DNA from: Winogradskyella marincola
GTDB lineage: Bacteria; Bacteroidota; Bacteroidia; Flavobacteriales; Flavobacteriaceae
Assembly: GCF_029624125.1 (NCBI RefSeq)
Contig: NZ_JARSBN010000005.1
Coordinates: forward strand, 62,001 to 126,000
Reading direction: 5' to 3'
Length of the DNA stretch: 64,000 bases
Both the position numbers and the translations under genes were made by a program. The first letter of the stretch is position 1, and each line of letters opens with the position of its first letter. This document shows positions 60,969-64,000 of the stretch, in pieces. Below the pieces are notes generated by a model, which was not told the DNA's origin, made no database searches, and worked only from the letters and a program-made list of their open reading frames with translations.

Positions 60969-61004
60969 GATTAAGGCGGTTTTATATTTTTTTCAAAAAG
61001 TTTG
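60969..61004 (-). promoter_or_regulatory. possible ECF-sigma promoter of the DUF4331 operon
   Basis: The minus strand reads CAAACTTTTTG (61004-60994), 15 bases, then CGCCTTAATC (60978-60969). It resembles the AACTTT / CGTCTTA type of ECF-sigma promoters that I recall in flavobacteria, and no TAnnTTTG box is present in the 141-base gap. The start at 60918 is 51 bases downstream. No ECF sigma gene is in view. Confidence 0.35.
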
Positions 61005-61012
61005 AAATGTGG

Positions 61013-61041
61013 TTGTTTTTTAGATATAAAAAGTATCTTTA
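61013..61041 (+). promoter_or_regulatory. promoter of the LETM1-related gene (TTG-N18-TATCTTTA)
   Basis: TTG at 61013-61015, 18 bases, then TATCTTTA at 61034-61041 differs by one base from the full Bacteroidota consensus. The gene starts 19 bases later. Confidence 0.55.
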
Positions 61042-61059
61042 TATCATAATAACAATGCC

Positions 61060-62238
61060 ATGAATCCATCAGCAAAAGGCTGGATAAAAAAACTACTAAA
61101 AGATATATCAGATAACAATCTGGCTGATATAGACACCTTAGAATTTTATGAAAAACTAAGACAAACAGGTTTTATTTATGGCAGTAATATTTCTACTTTA
61201 TCATTTGTAGATCAATCGTTTGATTTTACTGAAGAAGAACGAAGCAAAATAAATCTCCTTCTGTGTTTTTATCATATTCATCTAATTGAAGAACACACTA
61301 ACGATACCTTTATAGATAAACTAGTAACCTACTATAAACATGTAGGCGAGAATGAGCGTTCATTTTTTGAAGAGCTTTTTGGAGAATCTTCTGGTGATAA
61401 ATTGCTGGAAAAAATGATTCATAAGCGCATTCATATAGATGATAATTTTATTTCTAAAAGCTTCAACTACTTTTTAGTTAATGCTCTTCTTTTTATAGAT
61501 GTCTTAGGATATATTCATTTTTTAAATGGGAAAAAAGACATTAAGACCTATGTAAACAACTTAGAGTCTGCCTTAGAGTCTGTGGTCATTTCTGTTATGG
61601 AAACCAAACCTAATAAATCTGACTATGACGAAAACTTAATGAAACTTTTTGAAAGCTCTATGCGTCAAAAAGACACAGACATTAACACTTACGACGATGT
61701 TATTAAAGCTATTAGCCATCCTCTAGAAAAGCAATATCTGGTTGACTTGGTATGTATGGCATCGTGGAGTGATAAAGTTATAGATACTGCTGAACAAAAT
61801 TTTCTAGATAAAATGAAAAATGACCTCAACTTAGAACAAGAGGTCATTGACAAATCCATTGAATCTATAAACACATTTTACGATGAGCACAAGGAAGAAG
61901 TTGCTTTTTTGAGTTCTAAAAACTTAGCTCAGAGTTTTTATGACAATAGCAGTAAACTTGTATCTAAACTTGTTAATCGTAATAAAAAGCGTCTTCTAAA
62001 AGAATTATCTGAGAGTAAAGAAGCCATGAAATTATTAACTGCTTCTACCTACAGAACACTCAATGATGAAGAACAAAAAAAGATACAGCAACAGCTGCTA
62101 GACATTTTTAAATCAATACCTAGCTTAGCTATTTTTATGCTACCAGGTGGTGCAATATTATTGCCTCTTTTTGTAAAAATTATCCCAAAATTATTGCCTT
62201 CTGCCTTTGATGATAATAGAATTGAAGAGGAAGATTAA
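61060..62238 (+). CDS. LETM1-related protein with TerB-like middle
   Basis: The 392-residue mostly helical protein has KSWIKKLL-type start (KGWIKKLLKDI), a region at about 224-262 resembling TerB (LVDLVCMASWSDKVIDTAEQNFLDKM; core ASWSDKVIDTAEQNF), and a C-terminal LETM1-like helix. The end contains FKSIPSLAIFMLPGGAILLPLFVKIIPKLLPSAF (core IFMLPGGAILLPLFVKIIPKL). Flavobacterial relatives carry the label 'LETM1-related biofilm-associated protein'; the label rests on similarity only. LETM1 in mitochondria exchanges cations. It is monocistronic, behind a good promoter, and convergent with the Fic gene at 2 bases. Confidence 0.85.
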   Translation: MNPSAKGWIKKLLKDISDNNLADIDTLEFYEKLRQTGFIYGSNISTLSFVDQSFDFTEEERSKINLLLCFYHIHLIEEHTNDTFIDKLVTYYKHVGENERSFFEELFGESSGDKLLEKMIHKRIHIDDNFISKSFNYFLVNALLFIDVLGYIHFLNGKKDIKTYVNNLESALESVVISVMETKPNKSDYDENLMKLFESSMRQKDTDINTYDDVIKAISHPLEKQYLVDLVCMASWSDKVIDTAEQNFLDKMKNDLNLEQEVIDKSIESINTFYDEHKEEVAFLSSKNLAQSFYDNSSKLVSKLVNRNKKRLLKELSESKEAMKLLTASTYRTLNDEEQKKIQQQLLDIFKSIPSLAIFMLPGGAILLPLFVKIIPKLLPSAFDDNRIEEED

Positions 62239-62240
62239 AC

Positions 62241-63188
62241 CTATTTCCCTTTGTTTTGTATGTAATTGAGTACTGCTTCTTTTGTAGTATACCAGTTTCT
62301 ACCTTCTTTGTGAGCGTCAATTTTTCCCTGTCTTGCTAATAAACTAACATACTCTTGACCATAAGGAATCTCTGGTTCTTCTACGATAGAAGAAATGGCT
62401 TGATAATCTTTATCTGAACCAGGAATAGCACTCAAATAAATGTTTAATGAGCGCTCTGTAGCTTGGCACATTAGCAACATTAACTTAGCATAATTACCAT
62501 TATTAGCCTGGTTTAATGCAGCATAATACTTAGCCCTATCATTAGCCAGAATAATTGCAGGCGGAAAACCATAACGCATTAACAGCAAGTTCATAACCAA
62601 ACGAACAGTACGACCATTACCATCAAAGAAAGGATGAATCCATACAAATTTGTGATGAAAAACAGTAGCCAACTCTATAGCGTTTAACCCTTGAGGATTG
62701 GTATTAATATAATCTATTAAATCGTCTAAATACTCTGAAACTTTACGAGCATTTGGTGGCACAAAATTAGCACCAGATATGCGAACTCCACCGTTACGCA
62801 ATCTACCAGCATACTCATCTTCTATAGAACGTAAAACCAAACCATGAAGATCTAATATATCTTTAGCGTTTAAGACATAATCGTCTTTAACTAATTGATA
62901 TAATTTAAGAATGGCAAACTCGTGGTTTTTAGCTTCAAAATGCTCTCGTAGAGATTTTCCTTTTACGGTTATTCCTTCTTGAAGCACCAATTGTGTTTCT
63001 CTTAAACTTAAGGTATTGCCTTCAATACTATTACTGTTATAGGTCCACTCTACAAGGAAAGCTTCTTTAATATTTTGCAATACAATATTAGGCAAAGGTC
63101 TTGCTGCATTTAAAACCTCAAGCTTATCTAACAACCTTGCAAAGGTCTGCTCTAAATCTTGCCTATATTTTGTATCTACATCCCACAC
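62241..63188 (-). CDS. Fic-family AMPylator-type protein with self-inhibition motif
   Basis: The protein has the Fic active-site motif HPFFDGNGR (about residues 185-193), with the catalytic His and the phosphate-binding Gly/Asn/Arg. The N-terminal inhibitory helix carries SNSIEGN (Ser/Thr-x3-Glu-Gly) near 52-58, making it a class II, self-inhibited Fic enzyme. A winged-helix-like C-terminus follows (YVSLLARQGKIDAHKEGRNWY). A TTG at 63203 would overlap the promoter -7 box, so GTG 63188 is suggested as start; both are uncertain. It lies 52 bases after the LytTR gene on the same strand. Confidence 0.88.
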   Translation of the reverse strand: MWDVDTKYRQDLEQTFARLLDKLEVLNAARPLPNIVLQNIKEAFLVEWTYNSNSIEGNTLSLRETQLVLQEGITVKGKSLREHFEAKNHEFAILKLYQLVKDDYVLNAKDILDLHGLVLRSIEDEYAGRLRNGGVRISGANFVPPNARKVSEYLDDLIDYINTNPQGLNAIELATVFHHKFVWIHPFFDGNGRTVRLVMNLLLMRYGFPPAIILANDRAKYYAALNQANNGNYAKLMLLMCQATERSLNIYLSAIPGSDKDYQAISSIVEEPEIPYGQEYVSLLARQGKIDAHKEGRNWYTTKEAVLNYIQNKGK

Positions 63189-63192
63189 ACCA

Positions 63193-63238
63193 CAAAGATA
63201 CAATTATCGGATGTGTTTAAAAAACTTTTTATCCGATA
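63193..63238 (-). promoter_or_regulatory. fic promoter with inverted-repeat operator
   Basis: The minus strand has TATCTTTG (63200-63193), a perfect -7 box. Just upstream, TATCGGAT (63231-63238 complement) and ATCCGATA (63212-63205) form an inverted repeat spaced 18 bases. One half touches the -7 box, so a bound protein would block transcription. The winged-helix tail of the Fic protein is a candidate binder. Confidence 0.45.
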
Positions 63239-63240
63239 TT

Positions 63241-63996
63241 TTACTCTAACCAGCTTTTAAAATCCTTTACGCGCTCTCTAGCGACGATGATTTCTTGCTC
63301 ATCGAAGTGGCTAAGTTTGATTTGTAATCTGGAATTGGTATAGCTTATAATATCCTTAATGGCATTGATGTTTATATAAAATTTTCGGCTTACTCTAAAA
63401 AACACATCTGGCTCTAACTCTTCTTCTAGTTGATCTAGAGTTAAGTCTAGCAGGTAGTTTCTACCTTCATTAGTATACGCATAAGTTCCTTTATTTTCGC
63501 TATAGATGCACTCTATATCTTCAATATTTATAAGCTTTAGGTGTTGACCAACTTTTACCGAAAAACGCTTTTTATACTCACGCTCAATTGGGTTGACTAA
63601 CAACTTCTTGATATCATTAAAATCTAAGGTCACAGCTTGTTTTTGTGGTGTTCTTCCTTTAAACTTGTTTACCGCATTTCTTAGATCGTCATCGTCAATT
63701 GGTTTTAACAGATAGTCTATACTATTGAGTTTAAAAGCCTGAAGCGCATATTCATCATAAGCTGTGGTAAAAATAACTGCAGAATTAATATCCAAGGTTT
63801 CAAAAATCTCAAAAGAAAGCCCATCGCTCAATTGTATATCCAGAAAAATTAAATCTGGATGCTCGTTATTTTGAAACCACTCTAAGGATTCTTCAACAGA
63901 GTGCAGCATTGTTTCTGCTTCTACATCCAGAGATTTTAGCATACGTTGCAACCGTCTTGCTGATGGTTTTTCGTCTTCTATAATGATTACGTTCAT
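63241..63996 (-). CDS. LytTR-type response regulator
   Basis: The 251-residue protein has an N-terminal receiver domain with Asp53 in DLIFLDIQ as phospho-acceptor, acidic Glu7/Asp8 (IIEDEKPS), the Thr/Lys switch residues in FTTAYDEYALQAF and YLLKPID. A LytTR DNA-binding domain occupies about 145-251 (VKVGQHLKLINIEDIECIYSENKGTY; RKFYININAIKDI). Such regulators in Bacteroidota pair with LytS/YehU-type membrane kinases, which would lie just beyond the end of this window. Its stop lies 37-52 bases before the Fic gene. Confidence 0.93.
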   Translation of the reverse strand: MNVIIIEDEKPSARRLQRMLKSLDVEAETMLHSVEESLEWFQNNEHPDLIFLDIQLSDGLSFEIFETLDINSAVIFTTAYDEYALQAFKLNSIDYLLKPIDDDDLRNAVNKFKGRTPQKQAVTLDFNDIKKLLVNPIEREYKKRFSVKVGQHLKLINIEDIECIYSENKGTYAYTNEGRNYLLDLTLDQLEEELEPDVFFRVSRKFYININAIKDIISYTNSRLQIKLSHFDEQEIIVARERVKDFKSWLE

Positions 63997-64000
63997 ATGT

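Overview
This A+T-rich window reads as the chromosome of a marine-type member of the Flavobacteriaceae (Bacteroidota). The evidence is the set of family-typical genes: a flavobacterial-type short methylmalonyl-CoA mutase beta subunit, DUF5683, DUF6122, head-GIN/DUF2807 proteins, DUF4331 proteins and a LETM1-related protein. The promoters agree: many match the Bacteroidota form (TTG, about 18 nt, TAnnTTTG), best seen upstream of tRNA-Pro. Start codons are preceded by A-rich leaders rather than Shine-Dalgarno sequences. The species cannot be named from the sequence alone.

Layout. (1) 1-4030 is an accessory region. Single plus-strand genes alternate with long imperfect palindromes that look like integron attC sites, and each gene stops within a few bases of the next palindrome. 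Two of these genes are damaged: one has an in-frame TGA where a Cys is expected, the other a frameshift in a run of ten A. No integrase is in view. (2) 4075-7800 holds housekeeping and stress genes, ending in a divergent dps/oxyR pair with ATAG repeats between them. (3) 7829-11200 (minus) is a copper/cytochrome cluster: an MbnP-like lipoprotein, an MbnH-like di-haem peroxidase, an outer-membrane barrel and a small Cys-rich protein. (4) 11316-18483 has small conserved genes and then an envelope-stress type series (DUF4870, PadR, PspC, NTF2-like, two DUF2807 proteins). (5) 18495-21108 (minus) is YceI-porin-YceI, with a Crp/Fnr-type palindrome at the expected distance from a promoter. (6) 21187-25778 has trxB, a lipoprotein, a glycosyltransferase, an unlisted 47-residue membrane ORF, tRNA-Pro, and a PQQ-type dehydrogenase coupled to cytochrome c.

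(7) 25826-30521 is udk, a DivIC/FtsB-like gene, mutA, a small exported protein and mutB, closely packed. (8) 30593-36423 holds two divergent M16 peptidases. (9) 36561-42145 is an overlapping train parA-parB-DUF5683-dapB-lepB-wbqC-DUF6122, linking segregation, lysine/peptidoglycan synthesis and secretion. (10) 42134-48714 (minus) is TPR protein, ribH, two related small membrane proteins, mutL, two rhomboid proteases and an EEP-family nuclease/phosphatase. (11) 48856-55932 carries recF, a lipoprotein, DUF721, penicillin acylase, an SDR and an AraC regulator. (12) 56098-61004 (minus) is an exported system: two complementary DUF4331 proteins, a TPR lipoprotein and a TonB-dependent receptor, behind a possible ECF-sigma promoter. 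(13) 61060-63996 has a LETM1-related protein, a self-inhibited Fic protein with an inverted repeat at its promoter, and a LytTR response regulator.

The strongest leads for new biology are the attC-like cassette array, the split DUF4331/TPR/TonB operon and the MbnP/MbnH/barrel cluster. No CRISPR array, insertion sequence, prophage or rRNA was seen.
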